DNA of 64,000 bases. Source: GAS188 sp963713805 (GTDB lineage: Bacteria; Pseudomonadota; Alphaproteobacteria; Rhizobiales; Beijerinckiaceae). Both the position numbers and the translations under genes were made by a program. The notes beneath the pieces were generated by a model, which was not told the DNA's origin, searched no databases, and saw nothing but the letters and a program-made list of their open reading frames with translations. The first letter of the stretch is position 1. Each line of letters begins with the position of its first letter. Location of the stretch: contig CAVQNF010000011.1 of NCBI GenBank assembly GCA_963713805.1, forward strand, positions 71,189 through 135,188, given 5' to 3'. Shown piece after piece: positions 18,091 through 28,261 of the stretch.

Positions 18091-18305
18091 ATGTCACCAG
18101 AAGTAGGTCACCAGAAGAAAGCAGCGCTTGGAAAAGGAAAACATAACCATGTCGGTGGCCTCGAGCAATGTTACGTCAATGGTGGTAGGTCACTCAGTGC
18201 TATCCTGCGTGATACGGCGAAACGTGAGACTATATGGGGGGCTTCTAGTCAGTTGCTCGAACCGAGGTTGCGGTGAGTTCTCTGTCCTCGCAAGAAGCGC
18301 GATCG

Positions 18306-19987
18306 ATGCCCATTACCAAGCAACTCCGCGTGTTCGCGGAGAGCACATGGCATGATCGTGATTTCGTCCGCCCGTTTTTGGCTATTCTCGCGGGTCTTAT
18401 TGCGATGCTGGTCGCTGAGATCGCCTGTGCGCTGCTCATGACCCATGGCCATTTCGTCTACCCCGGCGGACGCCGCCTATACTCATCTGGCTCTGGCCCA
18501 GCAGATCACGCAGGGCACCTATGGTCTTTTTCCCGGCGAGGCGTCAGCACCGAGTTCGACCATTCTTTATCCAGTGCTTCTCGCGCTCTTGCAGCCTCTT
18601 GGCCTCGGCACGATGCTGCCCCTTGTCATCAATATCGCTTCCACTCTCGCCGCCGGCGTTTTTGCTCTTCTGCTGGCTCGAGAGTGTTGCGTGCCGTTGG
18701 ACCGCATTCCGCCTTCTGCGTCTTGTTCTGCTCACGGCCGTTGTCGCGGTCGCGCTCGATCTTCCGGGGCTTGCGATCCTGGGCATCGAGCACTCGCTTC
18801 ACATCGCGATGACGGTCGCATATCTGCTCGGCCTCGTCCGCTTCGTGAGGCGTGGACGCTGTGACTGGTGGTGGTTCGTCTGCATCCTCATCCAGCCGAT
18901 CATCCGCTTCGAGGCCGCCGGCATGCTCGTCGCCGACGCACTTATCTTCGTCGCCTTCCGAAGATACGGCTATGCGCTCGCCACGCTGGCGATCGGCTTG
19001 GTTTTGGTTGGCGGCTATTCGCTTTTCCTTTATTCGCTGGGTCTGCCGCTGCTGCCGAGTTCCGTGCTTTCCCGCTCGGATTGGTCAAACGCGGCGCTGG
19101 TCTCGCACAGCGGCTTCTTCACGGTGTTTTCGACGATCGTGGAGAACCTATACGCGAACCTCAGAAGCTTCGGGGCCGCGCAGATGCTTGGCGGCGTGGC
19201 GCTCGCCATGCCGTGGCTCGGTTGGATTTGGACCGATTTGTGGACGGCGTCCTCCTGCAAAGTCCGACCAGATCAAGCTGGTGACGCTCGCTTTCATGGC
19301 CTTCGTGACCATGACCCAGCTCACCGGTGGTCGTCTCGACTGGGTGCCGCCGCGCTATGAAGCTTATGTGCTGGCCCTCAACCTTTGCGGGATTGCGATC
19401 ATCTATCGAGGAGAAGGTGAGCGCCTGGTGCGAGCTGGCCACTTGGCCGCGCGTGTCGGCACTTTGCCTCGCGCTGCTCATGATCTTCTCCGGCTACGCA
19501 TCGCAGTTCTTCTTCATCGCGGCACGCGCCGGAAAAGAATACGAGGGCTCTTATCAGCTGCATCGGTTCGTAACCGAATTCTACAACCGGCCGGTTGCCG
19601 CGAACTTTATCGGCTATATCAACTTCGAGAATCCCAACTATGTTCATGGACTTGTCGGGGCTCAGCTCCGAACCGGCTCGCCAAGCGCGCACGCGGGAGC
19701 AGTCACCGGACTGGATGGATGACCTTTTGGCGAGCCGCAGTGTCGGCCTCGCCATCTTGGATTCAACGAATGGGACAAATGTGCCTTCCACCTGGACCGC
19801 GATCGCGGACTTGCACCCGGCCGGGCTCTTTGCGGATGACGCCTACCTTCACTACACCTTTTACGCCCGCCGACCGAGCGACATCCCTGCCGCGGCAAGC
19901 GCGCTCGACCGACTTGCGCCCACGCTCCCGGCGGGATCCCATTTGAAGCGGACTTACCCTGTCGCAGGGGGCGGCAGTTCCGGTTGA
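18306..19987 (+). CDS. GT-C-like multipass membrane protein (frameshifted)
   Basis: Divergent from the Dpr operon, this span encodes a roughly 540-residue membrane protein in four frames: FLAILAGLIAMLVAEIACAL, then DAAYTHLALAQQITQGTYGL, SSTILYPVLLALLQPLGLGT and further helices to ALATLAIGLVLVGGYSLFLY. A non-membrane tail (RSVGLAILDSTNGTNVPSTW onward) ends it. An aspartate after the first helix, followed by a long periplasmic loop and about ten helices, is the layout of GT-C glycosyltransferases that use polyprenyl-phospho-sugars. Next to a pathway that makes such a donor, an arabinosyltransferase role is tempting but unproven. Expected length and well-kept text between shifts argue against decay. 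Confidence 0.55.
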
Positions 19988-20325
19988 GGAATTTCATCAT
20001 TCCTGCTGATTGGGAACGGGTCCGCCCCGCCCTTATCCCACGCATTCCTTTCCCAGATCGTTCCCCCTGATCATTTGCCTGCACCAGGGCCGCTATGGTG
20101 CCCTCGCGCGGGGTCGCGTGAAGGCGGACTCGTGCCTCCGTTCCATCTTATTTTGGCGCCTAATCTTTACCGGCTCCCTTTTGATCAAGCTCCGGCGATG
20201 AAAAAAGGCGCACAACGGACCGGGCCGCAGAAGTTTCGCATTTTTGCCCATCCACTACCCGGTTTGAACCGACATAGGGTGGTATTACATACGGCCCACC
20301 TTTGAGTTAACGCCGGAGAGTTCAG
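19988..20325. other. Intergenic stretch
   Basis: No gene is seen in either strand. It should hold the 5' signals of the following methyltransferase gene; GCCGGAGAG at about 20312-20320 is a plausible ribosome-binding site for the start at 20326. Confidence 0.35.
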
Positions 20326-21102
20326 ATGAACGCCGTGTTGAAATCTACGGTGAAGCGCGTGATCAGGGCCACCGGCTTCGACGTGGTACGATATCCACCG
20401 GTCAAGCGCGCCTTCCAGTTTTCCGTTGGACTTCACCGAGGAGGAAATTGCCCTCTGTACAAAGGTGAAGCCGTTCACACTCGGTGAGCACATCGCCATC
20501 CAAATGACCGCAACGGCTGTCGAATACATCGTGAAAGGCGGCATTCCAGGGGCCATCGTCGAATGCGGCGTTTGGCGAGGCGGCATGATGATGACAGCCA
20601 GCTCACACTCTGCTCAAGCTCGGCGATACCAACCGGGAGATCTTCCTTTATGATACGTTCGAGGGAATGCCGGAGCCGACCGAAGCCGATGTGAACTTCT
20701 GGGGCAGTCGTCCCTTCGAGTCCAAGGAGAGGAGGGACCCGGACGCCGGCGAAAGGCACTTGCAGGCGTCTTTCGATGACGTTAGGAGGGCGCTCTACAG
20801 CGTCGGATATCCGAAGAACAAGATTCACTTCGATCAAGGGGCGCATCGAAGAGACGGTGCCGAGAGTCGTTCCCGACAAGATTTCATTTCTTCGGCTCGA
20901 CACCTGCTTCTACGAGTCGACCAAACACGAGCTTGTTCATTTTTTCCCTCGCTTGTCGAAGCGAGGTGTCCTCCACGTCGATGATTACGGCCTTTGGAAA
21001 GGATGCCGTCAAGCGGTGGACGAATACATGCATCAAGCTAACCTCAATCTTTTCTTCGTGAGAATAGGTCGACACGGCGCGCGCATGGCGATCAAGATGT
21101 AG
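20326..21102 (+). CDS. TylF/MycF-family O-methyltransferase (frameshifted)
   Basis: Joined frames read KSTVKRVIRATGFDVVRYPP, TEEEIALCTKVKPFTLGEHI, GGIPGAIVECGVWRGGMMM (SAM site), LYDTFEGMPEPTEADVNFWG, FLRLDTCFYESTKHEL and GVLHVDDYGLWKGCRQAVDE. These are the landmarks of the TylF family, Mg-dependent methyltransferases acting on sugar hydroxyls in macrolides and in surface glycans. The LRLD and HVDDYG segments carry the metal-binding acids. At least three indels break the frame. The length of about 258 residues matches. In this setting a role in methylating an EPS or O-antigen sugar is likely. Confidence 0.75.
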
Positions 21103-21217
21103 ATTGCAGTGATTGGGACCGCGTCGGATGACGATCTATCTTTATCCGCAAAAGCTTCCGCATTGCTCCAAACAGCTCGCCGCGCCCTGTCCCGCTAATT
21201 GAGTGTCGCAGCTGGGA

Positions 21218-22125
21218 CTACCAAAGGGATCCAATTATTCTATCGAATTCCGGCGGATCGAATTGTCCAAATCCCGATCTCGGATAGAATGTCATCTCAC
21301 CGAACAGCGGCTGCCCGTCGATTTCATATAAATCCACCCGAACAAACGGGAGATCCTCGGCCAGCGCCTCAGCAGCGGCAATCATCTTCTCCAGCGAGGC
21401 CGGGCGGGGAATTTCGCGCACCTCGCGGGGATGTCCTTCCAAATCGATCGCAAAAGGCAACCGGTTCCAATCGCGATCAAAGAATGCACCGCTTAGGGTG
21501 GGTCTCCCTGTCGGTATCGACATGAATAAATTCGACCTTTCCCCTGAAGACCCAAAGCTTGTAGTCCCAGGGGAGAATCCTGTCGTGGCTGATAAAGGGT
21601 TCTACCAAAATCTGTGGTTCTATTTGGCTGTACAGCCACTCGCCAAGGTGATGGCCGAATGTATACCGCATCCAATCATTGCATTGGCGCTCAATCCTGG
21701 GCCAGTCACGCTCGGCTTCGGAACGCACAAATATATTCCACCCCGATCCACTATTTATCTTGATCACGAATGGCATCGGCCAAGTCCGGTCCTCGCGAGG
21801 AGGGAGCTCTTTGGCCAGACCAAATCGTCGGAATGAGCCATCTCTCGCCTAGCTTGGAGCGAACAAAGTCTTTTACCAACACTTTGTCAGCTCGGAGCGG
21901 TAGTCTAGGGTCTCGGTCAAAGATTTTTCTCGCTTGAATTTTTTCACTTAAAGTCTTTGGAGCTATAAAGTTGAGAGGCCGATGAAAGGCTTTCCAGAAC
22001 TCCCGAACGCAAAACAACATAATTCGCAATTTTTCCGGGACCAACTTGCGTAATATGCGTTTCCCTCGGACCATAATCCTATCGCGTTGCGTCCTCCCAA
22101 GAACGATTGCGAACGCTTCGTTCAT
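21218..22125 (-). CDS. TupA-like ATP-grasp protein, copy 1 (frameshifted)
   Basis: The N-terminal part has FIAPKTLSEKIQARKIFDRD and LPLRADKVLVKDFVRSKLGE, the lead-in of the TupA-like ATP-grasp family. The middle frame has PFVIKINSGSGWNIF and ILPWDYKLWVFRGKVEFIHV, and the end has LPFVRVDLYEIDGQPLFGEM. TupA makes a polyglutamate-glucuronate polymer in Bacillus; relatives in polysaccharide clusters are thought to ligate amino acids or similar groups to sugar acids. Two indels near 21830 and 21510 break the frame. A second member lies at 53292. The gene is AT-richer than the exo genes. Start at 22125 or at the in-frame methionine 18 codons later. Confidence 0.72.
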
Positions 22126-22610
22126 GAACCCGTCACTCCCAACGCATCGCCGAACTAAACCGCCTCGCCGATCTAGCGGTCGACGAGTCGCGCGCGATCA
22201 CCGCTTTGCGGCTCGACCCTCGGCCGCGATTTTGAAGTCATTCTATGATTCCGAGCGGATGAGGAAACCTTACCCATTTGGGTTACTCAAGAATGGGGTG
22301 AGCGACAGCTTATAGCGGGATATCGGCGAGTAGGCGCCGGTTCGCAGCGAGGCGCTACCTCTGCCTGCGCGTGAAGCACGTGCGCTTACCTCCAGCTTGC
22401 GTAGACGGCAGGTTCGTTAACCGGGCGCGGGCGCACAATAAGGACAATAAGGACAATAAGGAGAGCCGAGCGCTCGGCGGGACCCGCTCCCTTCCCGCGC
22501 CCGCCGTCCGGATCGGTCCTGGCTTTCGCGATTCTCGACGAAATGCCAATCCTCCTGGATTGCCGTCCGATCGGGGCGACATACCGGTCGAAAAGAAGTA
22601 TCGAACCGAG
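22126..22610. other. Intergenic region between divergent genes
   Basis: No recognised gene. It separates the TupA-like gene and the next glycosyltransferase and must hold both promoters. It contains a short tandem repeat. The glycosyltransferase frame extends upstream to 22371 without a stop, but that extension shows no protein-like pattern. Confidence 0.4.
22435..22461 (+). repeat. Three perfect copies of a 9-bp unit
   Basis: ACAATAAGG is repeated three times without change at 22435-22443, 22444-22452 and 22453-22461. It lies about 150 bases before the glycosyltransferase start and could vary in copy number. Confidence 0.9.
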
Positions 22611-23807
22611 ATGCTGTTCTCCATTGTCATCCCCACTTACAACCGCGCTGAATTGCTCAGGCAGGCAATTGAGTTGGCGGTCGGGCAGACATATTCGAAC
22701 CGTGAAGTCCTGGTCGTCGATGACGGATCGGAGGACGATAGCCGGAGCGTAGTAGCAGGATTTCAGCCCCACGTTTCCTATTTGCGCCAGCATAATCAGG
22801 GCAAGTCGGCTGCGGTCAACCTGGGCATTACCAGGACGCGAGGAAATATCATCGTCGTTCTGGATGACGATGACATCCTCCCTCCCTGGGCCATCGCCAG
22901 ACATGCGGAAGCCCTCATGCGAAGCCCAGGCGCGAGTTTTTCCTACGGCCGCTTTGTGCGCTTCAAAGGACAAAACCCACCCTCACCCTCGGACATGCTC
23001 GAAGAGGAATTTGTGCCAATCCGCGACCCGCGTCGTCTTGTAATAAAATTGATGGAAAGTTGCTTTTTGACCAATCCTACTTGGGCCGTGCGAAGAGATG
23101 CGCAGATGAAGGTCGGATTATACGATCAACGTCTACAGTATAGCCAAGATTACGACATGGTTCTCAAGTATGCCAAAGAGGGCGAAGGCGTATTCGTCGA
23201 TGATTGTGTCCTCTATCAACGCAAACATGAATCGCTTCGCGGTCCGCGGCCTGAACAAGCGCTCGCAACGGACACCATCGACAAGTGGATCAAATACGAC
23301 GCGCTTATCTTCGAGGAAATCGATCGGAATTGGGATCTGGCCGATTTTCGGCCCTTCCCGATGAATGCATCGCCAAAACCGGATGAACCATCGCCTTGGC
23401 TCCAGAAGGCAGTGATCCTGTTTCAACACAAGGTCTATGACGGCGCCATGCGAGCGCTTGATGAATATCGGCGAGTGCTCGAACGCCGCTCCCCGGTCCG
23501 CCTCGAATACCCAATTGCGGCCGGCCTCCTGGGCTGCCGTTATGGAATACAAGATCTTCTGCATAACGACGAACTTGGCATCGGGATCGCGAAGGGGTTA
23601 AGGAAGGCGCGGTTGCCGTTCTTAATGCGGGTCGCGCTAGGGTCACAGATTCGATGGCGGATCCGAGGTTCCGTTCTTAACGGCGACTTCGCAAACGCGC
23701 GCAAGATGCTGCAATTTTCGCTCCGGGCTTTCGGGAATTCAGCGACCGCTACCGTGCTTGGTTCGGGCTACCTGGCAGGAAGGGGTGAGTGGATGCGCGC
23801 CGCTTAG
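22611..23807 (+). CDS. GT2-family glycosyltransferase
   Basis: From ATG 22611 the protein starts LFSIVIPTYNRAELLRQAIE, the GT-A donor site. It continues with REVLVVDDGSEDDSRSV, GKSAAVNLGITRTRGNIIVV, the metal site VLDDDDILPPW, and the acceptor-side block GLYDQRLQYSQDYDMVLKYA. The last 130 residues are helical without recognised motifs. The 398-residue gene is intact. An in-frame start at 22371 would add 80 residues of unlikely composition, so 22611 is preferred. It would add one sugar in the cytosol to a lipid-linked glycan; the sugar cannot be read. Confidence 0.88.
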   Translation: MLFSIVIPTYNRAELLRQAIELAVGQTYSNREVLVVDDGSEDDSRSVVAGFQPHVSYLRQHNQGKSAAVNLGITRTRGNIIVVLDDDDILPPWAIARHAEALMRSPGASFSYGRFVRFKGQNPPSPSDMLEEEFVPIRDPRRLVIKLMESCFLTNPTWAVRRDAQMKVGLYDQRLQYSQDYDMVLKYAKEGEGVFVDDCVLYQRKHESLRGPRPEQALATDTIDKWIKYDALIFEEIDRNWDLADFRPFPMNASPKPDEPSPWLQKAVILFQHKVYDGAMRALDEYRRVLERRSPVRLEYPIAAGLLGCRYGIQDLLHNDELGIGIAKGLRKARLPFLMRVALGSQIRWRIRGSVLNGDFANARKMLQFSLRAFGNSATATVLGSGYLAGRGEWMRAA

Positions 23808-24941
23808 ATGATCGCGTGCTGAAGCATCGAACCCCAAATCACCAAGCTCTTTTGTGCTCAGATTATAGCGAAGCTACTCAGCTGGCCCATGTTCCTTCGC
23901 TCGAAATCGCCGCGCTTCGAGCCAAAGGGACGCCGACATTTCTCATGCGATCTCGAAACGCCACCCGCGGAAATCGTGGGCGCCGATCTGATCACCGCGA
24001 CAAGTGGTTTCACCCACACCCTCCGGCGTCTGATTGCGTGGACTACGGCAGATATCTCGGGACAGCGCAGGGTCAGCGCGAGTTCGCCCGCTTGTAAAGG
24101 GAGCCGCTTCACTCGGTAGAGTACCGGCCAGAGAGCGCGGCTTTGATCGAATTTCGTAGCGCCAGCTCCCGAATTCGTCGACCCCCCCGCCAAAGAACGC
24201 TCGCCCTTCCACGATATCGTCCAAAATGGAGCGAGCCCACCATTCGAAGACGCGCTGAAGAGCAGCTCCTGGGAATTCAGCGTGGCGGCAGCCGATTGCT
24301 TGGCCTACTCCGCTGCCGCTGTCGCAAGGTCTCAAATGCCTGCGCCCGCCATAATCGAGGACCGTGGATCAACGCGGTCGCGCGGCCCGGCAGCTTCGGG
24401 CGGGAACTCATTGAGAAATTCCGTCAGTGCGTGACTTGCGTGGATCGCGCGAAGGACGATTTGATCGAAGCTTTTCCAGGTGTCGAAGACCTCCGTCGCC
24501 TTCAGGCTGAAATCGGAACCACACGGCAACGCCCTGCAGTCAAACCGATGACGCACGGCAACCATAATCGCATCCGCAGATCCGCGTCTCTTGTCTGAGG
24601 GACCGTTGGGGTCGCGAGTACCGATAAATTAACTCCAGGGCTGACGCCCGCACGGATTAAACTGGTTTGCCGATCCATCGATGGCCGAATGCTTGGGCGC
24701 GATGAGGATGAGACGGGTCGACGCAATCCGTCCTGCTACTTGGTTTTACTGCACACCATACCCGAAAAAATAGGCCTGCTTGGACGCCCATGCGGTGGTA
24801 CGGCCGCTACAAACATCCCGTGACAGATGGATGCACCTAGGGTCACGAAGGCCTCACATTGCCCGTCAAAATTTAACACAAACGAAAGCATCATTCGTTA
24901 ATGCGATCTCATACATTCAAAGCAAGTGCAGAGTTTGTTGA
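23808..24941. other. 1.1-kb stretch with unassigned minus-strand coding pattern
   Basis: No family was recognised. On the minus strand three frames in turn show protein-like text (for example DTWKSFDQIVLRAIHASHAL near 24480 and ARSILDDIVEGRAFFGGG near 24220), suggesting a frameshifted or decayed gene from about 24600 down to 23858. No catalytic motif is visible. The 24600-24940 part appears non-coding and includes the AT-rich region before the next gene. Confidence 0.35.
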
Positions 24942-26054
24942 GTGGCTATTGATCCGAGAAAATCTTCGGCTGAGGCTCGAGCCTACGGCGGAGACTTCAA
25001 CGCTCGGGAGCTCCGACAGGAGGGACCGACTAGGCCTCCCCGGCTGGCCCGTGCCGTCGATCGCAGGCGGCTCTCGGGGCCATTCGTCAGCATTCTTATT
25101 AACAACTACAACTACGCCCGCTTCCTTGGGGCCGCCATCGACAGCGCCCTTGAGCAAGCCTATCACAAGGTAGAGGTCATCGTTGTCGACGATGGTTCGA
25201 CTGACGGCTCTCGCGAAATAATCGCGAGCTATGGCGAGCGGATCACCGCCGTTCTCAAGGGGAATGGGGGGCAAGGTTCGGCCTTTAACGCTGGCGTCGC
25301 GGCTAGTCGCGGCGACATTTTGTGTTTTCTCGACGCCGACGATTTTTTTTATCCGGACAAGGTGTCGTACGTTGTGGAGGCTTTTCGCCAGCGCGGATTG
25401 AATTCAAGGCCGATGATGGTTCATCACCTTTTGACGCAGAGCGACGCGAAAGGCGAGGGCGTTGAGGCACCTGCGATGGGTGAAATCCACGACTCGCCGT
25501 TGAACCGTTACGCGTTTGCCCAGCGACATCGCTTCGTCTGGTATGAAGCCGGTCCCACCACCGCAATATCGATCAATCGGGCGCTCGCAGGTCGGCTATT
25601 TCCCATTCCCGAGCGTGGAGTTCGGATCTCGGGAGACGACTTCGTCGTCTGCGGTGCGTCGCTTATCGGCGAAGTGTACTCAATCGGCAAAAAGCTCGGG
25701 GGTTATCGGATTCATGGAAACAACAATTGGCACCTCTCCGAGCGAAAGAAATCTTCGGAGTTCGTCGAGACGCTGCAGAGCTATCTCAACCAGAAGCTCG
25801 TCGAGAACGGCAAGTCACCGGTTATTGAGTTTGGCGATTCGATTTATGCCTGGTCAGGTCTTATAGACGACAGGCACTGGGTGAAACTCGGTTGGCATAT
25901 GCTCAAAATCGCCGTAAAGGATCGTGATACGTACACGCTTTCATTTATTTACCACCGAGTGATTGAGATCGGGATGATAATTATGAGCACGCTGAGACGG
26001 AAACGTGACGGACTTCTCCGGCAGATCCTAGGGCGCCGGCATTCGCCTCGATAA
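24942..26054 (+). CDS. GT2-family glycosyltransferase
   Basis: An intact 370-residue protein. After a 45-residue variable lead it shows FVSILINNYNYARFLGAAID, KVEVIVVDDGSTDGSREIIA, GQGSAFNAGVAASRGDILCF and the metal site FLDADDFFYPDKV. A conserved FVWYEAGPTTAISINRAL block and SGDDFVVCGAS mark the acceptor half. The start at 24942 is GTG; an internal start closer to the catalytic core is possible. It precedes the ABC exporter genes by 16 bases and probably forms one operon with them, so it may add a late or terminal sugar on the exported chain. Confidence 0.87.
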   Translation: MAIDPRKSSAEARAYGGDFNARELRQEGPTRPPRLARAVDRRRLSGPFVSILINNYNYARFLGAAIDSALEQAYHKVEVIVVDDGSTDGSREIIASYGERITAVLKGNGGQGSAFNAGVAASRGDILCFLDADDFFYPDKVSYVVEAFRQRGLNSRPMMVHHLLTQSDAKGEGVEAPAMGEIHDSPLNRYAFAQRHRFVWYEAGPTTAISINRALAGRLFPIPERGVRISGDDFVVCGASLIGEVYSIGKKLGGYRIHGNNNWHLSERKKSSEFVETLQSYLNQKLVENGKSPVIEFGDSIYAWSGLIDDRHWVKLGWHMLKIAVKDRDTYTLSFIYHRVIEIGMIIMSTLRRKRDGLLRQILGRRHSPR

Positions 26055-26070
26055 ATATTCGCGCGACAAA

Positions 26071-26899
26071 ATGATGCAGCACATCGTCGTCATCGAACCA
26101 GGGCGGCAAGAGCGCAACTACTGGCTTGATCTGTGGCGTTACCGCGAGCTTTTCCAGGTACTTGCGTGGCGCGATCTTTCTGTTCGTTACAAGCAAACCG
26201 TCATCGGCGTCGCGTGGGCGTTGATCCGGCCGTTCCTCACCATGATCGTGTTCACGGTCATTTTCAGCCGCCTCGCCAAATTGCCATCGGACGGAACGGC
26301 ACCTTACGCGCTGATGGTGTTCGCTGGCATGCTACCTTGGAGCTTCTTTTCGACCGGTTTGACCGAAGCGTCGAACAGCCTCATCAACAACTCAAACCTG
26401 ATCAGCAAGGTTTATTTCCCGCGGCTGATCGTTCCTACTGCGACCGTGGTCGTCGCGTTTGTCGACTTCCTCATCAGTTTCGGCATCATGATTCTGCTGA
26501 TGGGTTGGTACCGCTTCTTCCCGGATTGGCGCATCCTGCTTCTTCCCCGTATTCGTGCTATTCGCTTTCGTCGCCAGTATCGGCCCCTCGCTTTGGATCA
26601 CGGCGCTCAATGTGAAATACCGCGATTTCCGCTTCATCATACCTTTCATTGCGCAATTCGGTCTCTACGTGTCGCCTGTTGGTTTTTCGTCGAGCATCGT
26701 ACCGGAAAAGTGGCGTCTGCTTTATTCCCTCAATCCGATGGTCGGGGTCATCGATGGCTTCCGGTGGTGCATCCTTGGCGGCCAAAGCGCTCTATATCTT
26801 CCCGGCTTGGCGGTCAGTGCCGGAGTCGCTGCCTTTTTCCTTTGGTTCGGCATTCGGCGTTTCAGAAAGACCGAAAAAAGCTTCGCGGACCTTATCTGA
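26071..26899 (+). CDS. wzm: Polysaccharide ABC-2 exporter permease, Wzm-like (one frameshift)
   Basis: The start QERNYWLDLWRYRELFQVLA followed by WRDLSVRYKQTVIGVAWAL is the classic opening of polysaccharide/teichoic-acid ABC-2 permeases. Six membrane helices follow, including MVFAGMLPWSFFSTGLTEAS and LISKVYFPRLIVPTATVVVA. One indel near 26545 shifts into FAFVASIGPSLWITALNVKY, RDFRFIIPFIAQFGLYVSPV and the end FRKTEKSFADLI. The protein forms the membrane channel that moves a finished lipid-linked chain to the periplasm, powered by the Wzt ATPases directly downstream. About 275 residues is the family length. Confidence 0.85.
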
Positions 26900-26913
26900 G
26901 TGATTGCTCTGCC

Positions 26914-28227
26914 ATGACCGATACAGTCATCACCGTCGAAAACCTATCGAAGAGCTACCTTGTCGGACATATCTCCGAGCGTCGGCATCATAACTACACG
27001 GCATTGCGCGACGTCGTCGCGCACGGCGTGCAGGATTTTGCTCGTAAGGCTGCCGACATGCTGCGCGGGCGCCAGGTCGTTCAAGGAGACGAGATCGAGG
27101 AATTCTGGGCCCTCAAGGATGTGAGCTTCGAGGTCAAGCGCGGGGAGGTCATCGGCATCATCGGTCGTAACGGCGCCGGCAAGAGCACTCTTCTCAAGAT
27201 ATTGAGCCGGATCACCGAACCGACACGAGGGACGCGTGCTGCTGCGCGGTCGCGTCGCGAGCCTGCTCGAGGTCGGCACCGGCTTCCATCCCGAGTTGAC
27301 GGGCCGCGAGAACATCTTCCTCAACGGTGCCATTCTGGGCATGACGCAACGCGAGATTCGAAAGAAATTCGACGAGATCGTCGCCTTTGCCGAGATCGAG
27401 AAATTCCTCGATACGCCGGTGAAGCGCTACTCCTCCGGCATGTATGTTCGGCTGGCCTTCGCTGTCGCCGCCCATCTCGAGCCGGAAATTCTCATCATCG
27501 ACGAGGTCCTGGCGGTCGGCGACGCGGAGTTCCAAAGAAAATGCCTCGGCAAGATGCAGGATGTCGCGTCGCGCGAAGGGCGAACGATCTTATTCGTAAG
27601 CCACAATCACGCGGCGATTCGCAGCCTTTGCAGCCACGCGTTTGTGCTCAGGTCAGGACTTGCCACCCAAAAGAAGGACGTTGCCTCGGCACTCGATGAC
27701 TACTCGTCCGAGTGGCAAGCCACGCTGCCGTCGACCTGGACTCGCCCAGCCTCCCTCGCCAAGCGCAAAAGCTGGTTCGAAAAAATACAAATATGTCTCC
27801 TGGGAGCGCAGCCCAAACACGAAGCTCGAATGCAGGTGCGATATTGTGTGCGAAGGAACTAATAGCCCGGTGTTCATATCCGTTGACTTCGTCGATCGAA
27901 ATCTCGGCGTGATCATGCAGGCGGAGCCAAAGACCCAGCCCTTCATCGGCTCCAAACCGGGCAAATACCGTGTCGATCTTTCCATCGATCTGCCGCCTTT
28001 GGTGCCCGGCATATATTGGCTGAGATTTTGGATCGGAACGCACAACACGCGTAACCGTCGACAATATTAAGCAGGCTGTGGCATTCGAAATCGTCGATAA
28101 TCCTACCCCCCAACGGAGCTATCCTTACACGCCCGACCACGGTTCGGTCGTCCCACCGTCCCGTGCCCTCGTGACACGTCTCGAAGCTCCTCAGACCTCA
28201 ATCTCCGCGGTTCCAAGGGTGACTTGA
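26914..28227 (+). CDS. wzt: Polysaccharide ABC exporter ATPase, Wzt-like, copy 1 (frameshifted)
   Basis: The ATPase domain has IIGRNGAGKSTLLKIL (Walker A), KRYSSGMYVRLAFAVAAHLE (signature region) and PEILIIDEVLAVGDAEF (Walker B). FVSHNHAAIRS carries the switch histidine. An indel near 27230 interrupts it. The C-terminal extension (SWERSPNTKLECRCDIV, VPLVPGIYW-like text) changes frame near 27785 and 28050 and ends at 28227 after AVAFEIVDNPTPQ. In Wzt proteins this extension is a jelly-roll domain that reads the chain end of the O-antigen. It is followed 34 bases later by a second, very similar gene. Confidence 0.83.
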
Positions 28228-28261
28228 ATTCACGAACTCCAATCACGGTGCTGAACGTTCC

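Noticed and set aside
18093..18117. Doubled GTCACCAGAAG upstream of the UbiA gene
   Set aside because: Only two copies at a 14-base period; too short to give a function, and noted only as a small tandem repeat.
22435..22461. CRISPR-like repeat
   Set aside because: The units are 9 bases and directly adjacent with no spacers.
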